Source: Ophioderma brevispina | Taxonomy: Eukaryota; Echinodermata; Ophiuroidea; Amphilepidida; Ophiodermatidae | DNA length: 64,000 bases | Direction of reading: 5' to 3' | Assembly (NCBI GenBank): GCA_023653785.1 | Contig: JAMKCH010044088.1 | Span: forward strand, 1 to 64,000 | In this document: positions 11,708-23,599 of the stretch, piece after piece | Numbering within the stretch: the first letter of the stretch is position 1 | Layout: each line of letters begins with the position of its first letter | Position numbers and translations under genes: made by a program | The notes under the pieces: model-generated | The model's database searches: none | Told to the model about the DNA's origin: nothing | What the model saw: the letters and a program-made list of their open reading frames with translations, nothing else

Positions 11708-13508
11708 CATGTCGTTTTTAAAGGCTGACAGAGATTTCCTGATGAGGGCGCCCTATATTTCCCAACATGTCATGTTTTTGCATGTACATAATGCATGTCC
11801 ACATACTAATCATGTATGAAATAGCTAAGCTCAATTTGATGTCCTTCATATTGAAAAACGCAACTAAGTTATAAAATTCCAGATCAATAATTTTTTTATA
11901 CACAATATCCTATGGTACTGTTATGCTATATATAAATGTTAACTGCACCAAATTGAAAGATCTGATTCATTTCAAACTTTGGAATTGAGCATTTTAGATG
12001 ACTAGTTTTAATTAATACACAATTCTATTTTGGAATCTCTAGGTCAGCCTTTATGTTCTTGGATCCACAAAGCAACATTGGGTCTTTGTGTATGTTGTTT
12101 GTTTTGTTAGGTATAAAATGCATGTATCTGAAAAAACAGTATAAAAAGGCCAGCACCTTCCTATGCGAAAAAATAAAATATATGATTTAACTTTAAACTC
12201 TGAAGGTATTTTATTTTAGTATCTGGAGTGATTTGAAGTAGTACCACAATCTTGCCAATTGTGATTGGTGAAGTTATATACTTTGAATATGAAATAGAAC
12301 TACACATATATAGAATTTATTAAAAGGGACTGCCACATTGGCAATGCGTCTGAAATGTACATTACAGTAGTACATGAATTTTATGTGTATACTCGTTCTT
12401 GAACAAATGCAAGTTACGATTACCAAATTAGTTCTTTTGTTGTACCGTGTTGTTCCTAATAAACGCCCTGCTCTGAATAAATGCCCCTACGATTTTTGGA
12501 ATAAAACATTCCAAGAAAATGAGTTAAGCTTAGCTAAATCACATGTTTAATGGCCGGGACTGTTGTAATTCCCGTATCAGAATCGCTGTTATGCACAGTT
12601 GTAATAGTTAATGAATTGAAATGGCCAGGCGCCGTCAGGAGTTCGTCGTGATAAAAATGTTACACCACACGTGGTAATTACATGTATATGGAGTTCATCA
12701 AGGGCGAGACACTTGATGTAAACTGGTGGAAAGAAGCGGGGGTGGATGATGTTCTGCACATGATTAGATTTTGGGCCGTAAAATATGCTAATTAAAAGCA
12801 CTATCGTGACTTGCTAAATCAGAAATCGAGAAAAAAATCATCAAAAATAGATTTTTTGCATGTCTGCAATGAGTAGTATCCAACTACCCTTCAAATTATA
12901 GGACCAGAACACCATGATAGGGACAAAATCTGATAGTTAGGCAGTAGTGTCCGTTCGGACACTTCCGACACACGCAATTGAATGGAGAGATTTGTTATCT
13001 TTGACACTGCCGTTTTCTTCCTTTATGTCAATTCTTCAGTTGGAAAAAGTCAACTTATGAGAATTCTGCAGGCTTGTCCTTCAATCTTTAGATATTCTTG
13101 CAAATTTTAAATATTTCTGATTCTTTCGGATAAATCACGGATAGTGTCTTTAAGGATCTAATTTGACATATAATTTATGAAAATGTTCCTGCAAGAAGGG
13201 CTGTTTACAAGTTTTCTGGAGTCCGTAAGGCATATAATGATGTAACTGATTAGAGTCTGCGGAACGTGTTATTTCGGGCAAATGAGTATGCAAATCAGCG
13301 TAATTGAAATTTTTGAAACGGTTTGACATCGGATACTCAAAATACGCGATGAATAAAAGCCGTAATGAGGGCACATATTTTTCAATTCTAAAGTATGTGA
13401 TGTATGCGGCTTAGGTATGCAAATGAGCTAACATTAAATATGCATTATTGCTGTATCTCTGAAATGGTACGTCGGCTTACGCAAATCATTCGCTGCTGAG
13501 ACTTCTAT
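11708..13508. other. Unassigned AT-rich region
   Basis: No exon or structured RNA is supported. TAATAAACGCCC at 12457-12468 recurs as TAATAAACGCCC at 15752-15763, so part of this is an older dispersed repeat. The rest is short frames and A/T-rich sequence. Confidence 0.4.
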
Positions 13509-14104
13509 GCCATGGGGAGGGGTTGGGGGGTTGGGAAGGGGTTGGGGTGTGCGGGGGGTGTGGGGAGGGGGGTTTGGGTATTGAGGGTGTTTTGTTAGGG
13601 AGGGGGTTGGGGTGTTGCAGGGTGTTAGGGGAGGGGGGTGTTGAAGGGTGTTGGAGGAGGAGTGGGGGTTGTGGAGGGGGTATTGTGTTGCAGGGGTTGG
13701 GAGGGGGTGGCCTGTTTGTTGCATAGGTATTGGGGAGTGGGTAGGGTCTAGTGGGGTGTTGGGGAGGGGCAGCTGGGATGTTAGTGGTGTGTGAAGGCGG
13801 GTTGGGGATAGGGGGGAGCGTTGGGACGGAGATTGGCGGGGGGGGAGGGGGTGGTAAGCGGGGGGTGGGATGGTGCAGGGGGGGGGGTGGATTAGATGAG
13901 GTTGGGGAGTTGTGGGGGGGTTGGGGAGAGGGGGGTGATGGGGGTGAGGGGGAGGGAGGGGGGGGATGCGGGGTTGGGAATGTTGTTGTGGGGAGGGGAG
14001 TGGCGGGTTTTTGTGCGGGGTTGTTGGGGAGGGGAGTGGGGTTTTTTGCGGGGGTTGGGGAGGGTTTGCGATGTGAGGACAGTTGGGGAGGGGGTGCGGT
14101 GTTG
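13509..14104 (+). repeat. Purine-skewed G-rich low-complexity tract
   Basis: About 600 bp of the + strand made of GGGG runs separated by T, TT, A or GT, with very little C. Runs of three or more Gs spaced by one to three bases occur almost continuously, the pattern needed for G-quadruplexes. The long proline/threonine/histidine-rich frames on the opposite strand (13434-14285 and 13486-14157) are a by-product of this composition; they have no start context or domain, so I do not call a gene. Confidence 0.85.
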
Positions 14105-14356
14105 TAGTTGCTTTTTTTGTCACCTCTTGTGGATCGCCGAAATTTGGCGGGGGACATATTTTACGGCATCGCGTAAAATCCGAGTTCGCCTTGTTAGTAT
14201 GCACTTTCGGACCTTGGGAGGTGCGAAAACAGCGTCCCCCTGCTCGGTTTCGTTTGTAGTATTGGTAATCAGCAAAAATAAGCATGTGTAAGGTGATGTT
14301 TGCAGGATTTTTGACTTCCTTTTTTTGAATGTTTATAAAAAGGCCCTTCCCTTTTG

Positions 14357-14975
14357 CACACTCGCATGTTCACGTCCCCTTTATTAAACTACCAAATACT
14401 AAACTTGCTCACAAATTATAGTCTAAAAACCAAGGCCCACTGACTTTGGAATCTGCCTCCATACTGATTTAAACACGGCGACTTCATTTGCTACTTTTAA
14501 ATCGAATATGAAAAAAATGATACTTGGTTATATGACCCAAATCCATCTCCTTGATCATCATGATTCATCCTAATGTCATCATTTTCATAATTTTTATCTA
14601 GCCGTCTCTTCCCTATTATAAGCGTTCCTTATCATTTATTTGTATTCATTCTGCACCCTTATTTCTTGTTTGAACTATATAATTCTATTTTATTTGGTTC
14701 AAACAAGTTGTTATATGTATGTCGTGTATATTTGATAGTTCGTTTAAGTAACCTTGTTGAGGCGCTGCGCTGTGTACTCGGCCTTCATCTTGAATTATAT
14801 CTGCTGATTAAATGTTATCACCTATTATAAATTTTAACACTTCTTGCAATTAAATATACTGTATATATATATATAATAAGCATTAATAATTTTTAATACA
14901 TCTATGATATTACTGTAACCACATGTATGGCTTTGATGTTGGATTAAAAATAAATATGAAATATGAATATGAAAT
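14357..14975 (+). mobile_element. 5'-truncated non-LTR retrotransposon tail
   Basis: Inserted block absent from the duplicate copy. Near 14489 it encodes T-F-K-S-N-M-K-K-M-I-L, the basic stretch often seen at the C-terminal end of CR1/Jockey-type ORF2. A short 3' untranslated region follows, with GCGCTGCGCTG near 14762, and then an AATATGAAATATG-type simple tail at 14952-14978. These are the usual features of a 5'-truncated LINE copy. Confidence 0.6.
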
Positions 14976-15147
14976 ATGCGCCGCCACGGGGCTGTTATTA
15001 GGAACAATACGGTAGTTCAGTTTTTTATCTTTATAAATGGGTGTGCTTCTTTTATTAATGTCTGTTTATTTGAGGATGTAGACTATGCAAGGCACATACT
15101 TGTATTTAGAAAGACCTATAGTAATATGATTGTGAAACATACTTATT

Positions 15148-15456
15148 GTGGGCCGCCAGCTATAGCTGGCAGGACCACTTAGCAATCCGTTGTGCGTGTG
15201 TATGTATGTGTGTATGTGTGTGTGTGTGTTTGTATGGATGTGTGTGTCAAGAATTAAGTTTTTTTTTTAAATTGACCTCAATTGAAAAGTTGAACTTCAA
15301 TTGGAACCAAACTTCTGTCATAGGTGCACAATGGGATCCCTCATATGTTGATGAGATCAAAGGTCACATGCCAGGGTCAAAGGTCATGGAGCGGCCCACA
15401 GCTTATATTCTTTGAATATAGCGAGCGCGAAAGCCGAGAACCGCGAAATTCTAGTT
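15148..15456. mobile_element. Short dispersed element with palindromic head, TG repeat and DR1 motif
   Basis: A 309-bp insertion, absent at the corresponding site of the duplicate (15955/15956). Starts GTGGGCCGCCAGC, followed by the palindrome CCAGCTATAGCTGG, then a (TG)n stretch, and later GCGGCCCAC as an inverted partner of the start. Contains GGGTCA-A-AGGTCA at 15374-15386. Its head recurs at 25320 and its tail-like part at 26040-26300. Class uncertain. Confidence 0.6.
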
Positions 15457-15675
15457 AAATTCTGACTTCAGCAGTTGCTAGTGTTGTACCAAAACCATAA
15501 AGAAATATTAAATTTTATATATTTTTATATCCCAAATCTTTAAAATAAATCCGTATTGCATAGAAAGATAATTGTTGTGAAAAGCTTTGCAGTGGTAACT
15601 TATTTTTACAAAGGAACAGTGTCTTTGTAGTGAGAAGAGGTGGCAGCAGAAAAAATTTTTTTTTTTTTTTTTTTT

Positions 15676-16156
15676 GTATTATTGGTAATCAGCAAAAATA
15701 AGCATGTGTAAGGTGATTTTTGCAGGATTTTTGACTTTCCTTTTTTGACTGTAATAAACGCCCTCCCTTTTGAAAAATGCGCCGCCCCCGGGGTGTTTTT
15801 TAGGAACAATACGGTAGTTCAGTTTTTTATCTTTATTAAATGGTGTGTGCTTCTTTTATTAATGTCTGTTTATTTGGAGGTTTATTTAGACTATGCAAGG
15901 CACATAATTTTATTTAGAAATACCTATAGTAATATGATTGTGAAACATACTTATTAAATTCTGACTTCAGCAGTTGCTAGTGTTGTACCAAAACCATAAA
16001 GAAATATTAAATTTTATATATTTTTATATCCCAAATCTTTAAAATAAATCCGTATTGCATAGAAAGATAATTGTTGTGAAAAGCTTTGCAGTGGTAACTT
16101 ATTTTTACAAAGGAACAGTGTCTTTGTAGTGAGAAGAGGTGGCAGCAGAAAAAAAA
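15676..16156. repeat. Segmental duplication, copy 2 (uninterrupted)
   Basis: Continuous counterpart of 14253-15655. It preserves the sequence without the 619-bp LINE tail (site at 15772/15776) and without the 309-bp element (site at 15955/15956). A T run separates the two copies. Confidence 0.88.
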
Positions 16157-16254
16157 GTGGCAATTTCAAGAGGAAAATCTGAAGTTTGTACAAAAGTGAG
16201 TAATTTTTTTTGTCCCTAAAGTGGGATTTTCTGGAGAGGTCTTCTTAGCATATT

Positions 16255-16700
16255 CACAAGTCATTGGTAATGGCTTGTGGTGGTGTCAGGATTTATTCAA
16301 CTGAGTAAGCTGAACTGGGGCCGCGTGTGTCCATGATACGGACGCTCCTAACATGGCCCGAATTTTTTTTAGACTGGGGGCGGATTGGGAACAGTCAGGA
16401 GTTTACCCTGCTCTTATTCGACACTTACTGCGATGTACAGTTGTGACTCTCTGTACACGAGACCGACGGCTGAACGTCCCCTCCGAAAGACGGGATGCTT
16501 TCATGATTCATATGCCCAATTCCAAGTGAACCATAGAGGAGAGCGGTATTCTGTATTTAATCAATAGCTCGTATACAGATCAAATCCAGAATTGAGCACC
16601 CGAATAAATCCCAGCAAGTAACCCCACCGGGATTTGAACCCGGGAGTTTTGGTAAATTGCGCCACAGGCAAGCACCCTAACCGCTAGGCCATACTCTCCC
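16255..16700 (-). mobile_element. tRNA-derived SINE, copy 2
   Basis: On the - strand the head is GGAGAGTATGGCCTAGCGG, containing an A box, then a TTGC-CTGTGGC-GCAA hairpin whose seven-base loop carries GTG in the anticodon position, then B box GGGTTCAAATCCC. The body continues to a CACAAGTCATT...AATGGCTTGTG hairpin at 16255-16279. It aligns throughout with 5526-5942. The tRNA-like head is better preserved here than in copy 1. It is not a functional tRNA gene: the acceptor stem does not pair and there is no CCA-proximal end. Confidence 0.8.
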
Positions 16701-17929
16701 ATGCAGAGGTACAACTGGGGGATTGATCTTCATCCATGTAGTACTGTCAGGCTACTGTCACAGGCAGTGAGGACAATTTGTTGTTGTTTTGGGTTTAGAA
16801 TTTCCCCCCTCAGCTGATAGTTTACCTCAGCTTGAAGGGTTTAGCAATGGAATCATATATGCTCTTAATTGCACATATTTAGGTTTATATGCATTTAATT
16901 TAGTAAATGATTAAATTTTTTTTTAAATTGCCCAGAAATATCCAAAGTAAGCCTTTTTATATCAATTTTGACATAAATGCTTGACGTGCTGAAAACGGGC
17001 GGAGATTGGCCCGTGGGTGTTTTTTTGTGACAACAGTACTACTCCTCTGCGCTTATACATTGGAGTGGCTATACAACATTAACTGTATATTAGATGATAT
17101 ACCCAACACAATAGCATTCCAGAGACACCTGTTTAACAGAAGTTCTATCTCGGGTGCCTGTTTTAGGGACGTGCAATCCCATGTGCACAACTTTAAATGC
17201 ATGAAGTCACATAATTGGCTTGATTCTGTACTCTGTGATGTCGTTTATTGTAGACACATTTCAATAGGAACACATTTTGTGTAAATGACCGGCGCTTAAC
17301 CTCCTTTTGGACCTTTTTTATTAAAAAAAAAAACAGAAAAAGTGGACCTTTTGTCCCTTTTATGGAATGTGGGAACCGCACCCCCCACATTGAAATTGAT
17401 CGAAATTCCCAAAGAAGAGGGATGAAAATGCTTAATTTTAGTTCATACCATCCCGCTTTTTCAATTGATCATTCTGTATGAGCATCTATTCAATTGCAAA
17501 GAAACTCTAAAATTGTACATGGTTAACTTAATTTCTGTGCTTTTTACATAAAGTAATCAACTTAATGGCAATTAAATCTTGTACCAAACAGATGTTTAAT
17601 ATTGTTGGCGTACTATTCTGTAATGATTGCTATTGTTTGTTTCAATCAGTGAGTGAATGTTTGGATTGGAGCAGACAATTTCTGTCTGACATTGCTGTAT
17701 TTCTTGGCAATATGTTAATAAAAACTTCCCTTATATAAGATGGTTGTAGTTTTCATTTTCTCTTTTGATAGGGTGTTTCAGGATGGCTCCACAACATATC
17801 TGGGTAGCAGCCCCATTTTCAGATTTCTAGCAGGCAGCATACCTGGGATAGAGTGAGTCATTAGTACGTCAGCCCAGACCAGTTTTGGGCACCAAGGGGA
17901 GGTGGAGAGTAGAAAAAATTCATTGCTAC
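16701..17929. other. Unassigned region
   Basis: No gene recognised. GTGGACC and CCCCCCAC motifs at 17340-17392 resemble the GTGGACTT-rich interior of the hAT-like MITE at 60140-60334, so a decayed relative may lie here. Confidence 0.35.
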
Positions 17930-18480
17930 ACTGTTAGGCTATATGTGGAGATCATCGCCTGCGTGGATGTAGAAATCAGAAGTGGTGCCAATTTTTATGG
18001 GCCAAAAAAGGTCAAAATTGACCCAAATAAGGTTAAACACCTGGTAGAATGGTGATGTATTATTCCAATTATATTAAAATGTAATAATAGTTTAATTTCC
18101 GGATCTATAGCCATGGATCAAAGAAGAATTTGAATGGTTGGAATATGGAAAGGGCAAAAAGGGGTGTAAAAGTTGACCCAAATGAGGTAAAAAAAATCAC
18201 AGAAATGGAGGATGATTTATTTCCAACTTAAATGTAATTCCTTTTACATACCTATAGAAGAAGATTCAAGAAAGAATTGGAGTTGGAAACTTGGTCAAAT
18301 TTGACCCCAGGAAAGGGTACAAGGGGCTTAAAATGGACCCAAAAAAGGTAAAATTTTTTTTATTTTTTTTATTTTTTTTATTTTTTTTATGTTGTTGTTG
18401 ATTTGGTCCAAAAAAATCGTCCAAAGCTGTAGAGAAATTTGACAGAAAGTCCATCTTTTTCGTGAGAGATGCTAAAAAAG
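17930..18480 (+). repeat. Dispersed satellite-like family, copy in + orientation
   Basis: TGGATGTAGAAATCAGAAGT, GGGCCAAAAAAGGTCAAAAT and repeated TTGACCCAAAT motifs match, in reverse complement, the region 23600-24900. Several tandem sub-units are present but diverged. A (TTTTTTTTA)n stretch occurs at 18353-18390. Non-coding. Confidence 0.7.
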
Positions 18481-20799
18481 GGAACCATTTTTAGGGGGTT
18501 AGTCTGCTGTTACAAAAAATTTTCAAAGTCCGCAGACCCTAAAACAAGGGAGTTTCAAAAAGTACCGCTGTAAACAAGCTCAAAGAAGTTGATAGGTCTA
18601 AAAGCACCCCTAAACAAGTATGTAAGTGTAAAATCTACCCGTATTAGTATTGGCAATATTTGACCCCTAAGCAAGTAGAATTTGTTTCTTTGGTTAAATG
18701 AATAGCTCATTTACCACAGGAATGAGCCGAATACGATACAACTCGAAATTTCCAAATCGTACCCTAATGTAAGATACCCCTTTTACGTGTTTCTTTGTCC
18801 GCACATGATATCCCCTTTATCAAGACCAACCCCCCATGGCTCTGGATGGAAAAATAATTAAAAACATCACACATATGACAGAGACTGAAAAGATAACTAA
18901 GTATACTAACTTTTGTCTATGTAGTGCGAATCGTGGTTGTTTAACGGTTAGAACACGCATTCAAGGATTTGGTATTTAGACTACCTCAACCATGTTCTCT
19001 TGCCCATTTTCATAAAAAACTTGGTTTACTTACCCATGGGCATGAAAAGGCAAGGTATAATGGGTTGATGTAGGATTCACATATACATTGGCAAAAAAAT
19101 GAGGCTTAACTCTTGATGGACAGGACTGGTGTTGAAGTAACGGCCAATTTTATGCATGTATCCAATAGCTATTGCATATAACAAGAAAAACAAAAGCTCC
19201 AAGTAACAAAATAAATATCATATACAATATTTGCCTTAGAAATTTGCCACATTTGGTACGCCATGGTGATACACTTGGACAATGTATGACCACTTTGACC
19301 TTTGGACCTCGTGTCAAGGTCATTAAGGGTCAACGGAAAAATGGCAAAATCGTTTTTCTGAATAGTCAGACCCAGTAGAATACCTTTATAGTGGTGCCAC
19401 ATAAGGCTGACTCGAGATTCGAAATATTATTTTTTGGTATATGAAAAATAGTAAATAGAACTAAAGATAGAACCTAAAATGCACAACTCCGAAAGTTGAG
19501 ATGAATCGGATTTTTCGTTTTGAGCAGTAAAACATTTATGGTAGTTTTACGTCCCATAGGATACTGTGGATTACAAAAATTCCGGATCGGAATTTTATAT
19601 CAAGTTGTGATTTTCTATAGAAGGAATTTGATTTAAGCTAGCAATTTCACACAGTGATTGTATCTGGACAAGCATTATGTCCATGCCAAAAAACCCGATT
19701 TTTTTGGAAATGAGGGGGAGCCCTACTCAGGAATCTCTGAGTCGGCGTTAACATGAACTTCATAAAAAAAAAAAATAATCACTCTCCGGAGAACATAGGC
19801 CCCTCAACATATAGTTGAGCTATTTACTGTATCATGCTGAGTGTAGCACTGTAGCTTTTTACGTGACTAATAGACTGTACTTAAGACTTTTAGGCCGAAA
19901 CCTCGCTAGAGTGGGAGCTAGGCCCAATTTTAATATTTTTCAAAATCTGAACTGATCGAATGCCGTCTAATCGTCTGGAACTTTTCGTTGGTTCCACCCT
20001 TTTCGGTTCAATATTACAGGAATTAACACAACAAGTTTTTCGAAAACCACCAACACGTCACCACCCAATTGGGGTCAGCGCAGCTAGTGGTGCTTGTTTT
20101 TAAATGCTTGTATTCACAGGGAATGAAACTGACAAACTCGCGAATCAAGTGTCCTGAACGAAGTGTAGTCCTCTTCGGACTGATGAGCCGAGTCCTGAAA
20201 ACTTTTGAACTGAGGCGAAAATTTCGCTCGGCTCCTCTACAGAACTTGACCGGGCAAAAATGAGCGATGATCCCAACATGAGATTGATCATTAATTATTG
20301 ATAAGACATTTCATTGAAATAGTCTGTTTCTCAACGAATAGACTATCCATTTTTGTATCCTAGGGCAGTAGGAGTATTTTATGACACGACCTTGACAAAA
20401 ATAATGTTTCAAACAACACGTGCTAGGCCTAGAGTAGGTATTTACAACCATGATGTTTTCATTATCAATACATGGCTTTTACCCGGGCTTTTACACGGGG
20501 TGTGATTGCGCACTGCACCTCTCGACAGCATACCGACCCAGGCCTGGTGCTGTCGGGGTATGGGGGGGGTGTGGGGCGGGAAGTCAGGACAGTGTGTAGC
20601 ACATACCCCGCGCCAGGTGTTCACGTTCTGCGGAATCCACCGGTCGTGTGTGGATAATCTTTCGGCATCGCAAGTGGATGTAAACCAAAATACACTATCC
20701 GAGAATACTGGGCATATTTATCCTTATTATAGTAATTAATCATCATATTGTAAGACCTTTATTATAACCTGAGACCAACAAACAAAACAAAACCCTTAC
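18481..20799. other. Unassigned region
   Basis: No exon or transposon boundaries recognised. 18941-18975 contains a weak tRNA-A-box-like stretch (TGGTTGTTTAACGGTTAG) without a convincing B box. 20540-20600 is locally GC-rich. CTGATGAG at 20180-20187 recalls a hammerhead core but lacks the partner stems. Confidence 0.35.
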
Positions 20800-20943
20800 C
20801 TGTTTGTTGTTTTGGCAGGACCTCTTCTTCGTTCCCACTTACTGAAGCCGTGCAACTCATAGAAACAGCCCCTTGCACGGGCATCTCTTAGTAGACATGC
20901 AGCATGACATTGGCATTCACGTACCATATTTCCTGATTTCTGA
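20800..20943 (-). CDS. Possible exon of an unrecognised gene
   Basis: On the - strand a 144-base open stretch lies between an AATCAG acceptor (ending at 20944) and an ACAG|GTAAGG donor (20800/20799). In one frame it reads K-S-G-N-M-V-R-E-C-Q-C-H-A-A-C-L-L and goes on to G-C-F-Y-E-L-H-G-F-S-K-W, ending lysine/arginine-rich. It is rich in cysteine and charged residues, unlike random AT-rich sequence. I do not recognise the protein. A second frame starts at an ATG at 21010 but meets TAA after 40 codons. Two CCAAT boxes on the - strand (near 21207 and 21263) could mark a promoter just upstream. The acceptor has a weak pyrimidine tract. Confidence 0.3.
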
Positions 20944-21411
20944 TTGCAGAATCCATCAAAGCATTAACTGATTCTCCGCGGCATTCCATGATGTATTCTC
21001 CATCTTTCATGCTTTAAGATTTGAATTTTGCTCTTTGAGAGTACGATCTATCGAAAACGGGAAAGTCACTGGAAAGTTTTGATTCCCAGGCCGAAGTACT
21101 TGCCTGTGTCATGTTTCAGCTCACTGCCCCTTTAACATGCCCCATTTCATATGCCCGGCCTCTATTTCCATAAATTCATTCCTTAAAACTTTTGTCGGCA
21201 ATTCATTGGTTGCTTCGTGGTTTTCCACCCACTGCGCTGTAGCGGAATCATGCTGACTTCTCATTGGCTACCATCTGTGAAGTTCTTGTGGAGACACTGG
21301 CCGTTAAAATCAATTGAGGGCGGTTTAACCGATTTTACTAACTTACACGTCCTTTAAAATACAGTAAGTAATTTCCTTTTTTTTTTCACTCTATATAGCA
21401 GTAAGATTCAA

Positions 21412-22020
21412 AGAAATTTTAAATGTTTGAATCTGGGGTTAAAATTGACCCAGAAAAGACAAAAGGTACAAAATTGACCCAAATATGGTCATTAATAAAA
21501 TTTAAAATGACAAGGAAATCATTCCCTTAATATTTTAAAACTTCCTAAAATGAAAACCTCATTTCTCTATTGGTAGTAGATTAAAATATAAATTTGGACT
21601 TTTGGTCAAGATACACCCAAAAGAGTAATATAATTCCATTTAATGTTTAATCTTCAATTGAATCGCCTTGACTCCAATCCCATCGTTAAATATCATGCCC
21701 GTATTATTTCAACCAGTTTTTGATATGAGGGCTAAAAACGGTGTTATTGAAGCCTCTTACAATGCTGTGTAACATAAATTAACACTTTTTCACAAAATTT
21801 TTTAATATCCTAAATATTTTAGTCCTATGGATTTCACAGATAAATGAGACAAATATAACTTTCTACAACACCAATATTATATTCTGATCACTTCCTGTAA
21901 AATCCTGTTGGTTCCAGGGACGAGCTATTCGCAAGTGGATCATAATAAATTTGACTCAAACTTACCCTAGAAGGGCCAAAAGAGGTCAAAATAGACCCCA
22001 AAGAGTGAATTAAAAGCTAC
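21412..22020 (+). repeat. Diverged copy of the satellite-like family
   Basis: Repeated AAAATTGACCCA and GGTCAAAATAGACCC motifs at 21440-21490 and 21980-22000 match the family at 17930-18480. Unit boundaries are lost. No coding content. Confidence 0.5.
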
Positions 22021-23599
22021 AAATTGGGCAATTATACTTGTGAAAGTTAATGTTTTAAGAAGCACCTGGAAAATGTTTGCTCTTTTCGTCAGCTGGCAAC
22101 CACCTACAATCATCGAAAAAAATATTTGGAAACTTGATGCATAATTGGAACCATTGCCATGTTCACAAATGGGATCGAATGGGTTAAGTCCATTGTTCCT
22201 TAGAAAGCAGAGGTCTTCCCTTTTACCAAATCTTCCCCACTCCCCATCAATTCCAATTTGGGGGGGTGGGGGGGCCTTGCGAAGCGTGTTGACAACAATG
22301 ACTCAGATCAACATTGAATTGGTGGAGAGGGGGTCACCTTTCCCTAAATCGGTCAAAGTGTTCCAACATTTTTTTCGAGGATTGTAGATTTGCATTGACG
22401 AAACGATTGCCATGTTGGCAAAGGTGGACAATATCATCATCATCTTTCGACTTTTGTCAAAATCCGATACGTACTTCTTTGCAAAACGTCTTTATCATGC
22501 ATTGCTGCTCCCACTTAAAAGTAAAGCTGGTATCTCTGCTATCAGAGTAGGTTAGTGATCTGCTACCTCTACTTGGACATGGAAGACTCCACAGAATAAA
22601 GGTCTGATATAATCTGGTCCTTGACTTGAAAGCAACGCTTACCCAACTGTGCTCTCCTCTGTGCCACAGAGGTATTTCACCATAGATCCGATGTTCAGTA
22701 GAATGTTTTTTCCAGGAGATAGTTTCAACTCGAATGAGTTGCCTGGTATACGTGCCATTTAAAAGGGTTCTGCAGCCCCCCCTTCATTGTCAATGTTTCT
22801 GCACCATACAGTAAGATGATTTCCACACAGGCATGTAGGAGGCAACCTTAGTTACTCTGGAGACAACAGACTTTCATATTATATACTTAACTATAATAGT
22901 AAAACAGTTGTGATAATTTCAGGGCAGAAATAAACCAAAAGATCAGATTTAACAACATTTTAGGATAGTTTCATTCTGAAAGACCAACTGTTTCTCCTAT
23001 TGGATACAATTGTTTTTACCTAGTTGCCGTATTGGGTTAAATTTTGACCAATTTGGTCGGACGATTTTGATCCCTTTTCAAAGTTTTTCATTGCGAATGT
23101 CAGTAGAAGGAACACCAATTAGGAGGGGGGATTTTTTTTTCAAAAGGGGACTTCCCCCAAAATTGGCAAAAGTGAACTTTTTACCTAAATATTTACCCTT
23201 TTTTTAAACAAAAAGCATAAACCCTATATTTTTTCGCTCGCAAAATCTATTTTGGCCTTTTTAAGCTCTTTTAGGGGTTATGGGGCTTTTTTGAATGGAA
23301 GCGTCAGCCCCCACCGACCCTCCCCTGGTTACAAACCTGGTATTGTTCATTATTATTAATTTTAACCTTTTTAACAGCGCAAGACTGCAGATATGTAAAC
23401 CGTGCATTAATTGGTTAATATATTTTTTTGACCAAATTGGGTGTAATTTGACCATTATTATCCAATGTTTTCAATTTTGGATATCACTACTAATAAAAGT
23501 GCATATAGGTTTTAAATTGGCAATTGAATATTGAAATATCTGCCTTAATATTGAAACGTATTCATACCAAATACGATTTTCCTTGTTTTTACCCATTTT
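22021..23599. other. Unassigned region
   Basis: No gene recognised. Frames are short and the sequence is AT-rich, with GGGGGTGGGGG at 22261-22271. The last 200 bases grade into the satellite-like array. Confidence 0.35.

Larger units (their letters stand above)
14253..15655. repeat. Segmental duplication, copy 1 (interrupted)
   Basis: Three blocks (14253-14356, 14976-15147, 15457-15655) match, in order, the continuous copy at 15676-16156. They are separated by insertions of 619 bp (14357-14975) and 309 bp (15148-15456). Signature blocks include ATTGGTAATCAGCAAAAATA, AGGAACAATACGGTAGTTCA and CTGACTTCAGCAGTTGCTAG. Confidence 0.88.

Noticed and set aside
13434..14285. 283-codon proline/threonine/histidine-rich frame on the - strand, and a 223-codon frame overlapping it
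   Set aside because: It is the complement of the G-rich tract; composition alone keeps stops out, several frames are open at once, and there is no domain or splice support.
15190..15245. TG-rich stretch as a CRISPR or regulatory array
   Set aside because: It is a simple (TG)n microsatellite inside a dispersed element, with no spacers.
18941..18990. A-box-like stretch TGGTTGTTTAACGGTTAG
   Set aside because: No B box or tRNA fold follows at the right distance.
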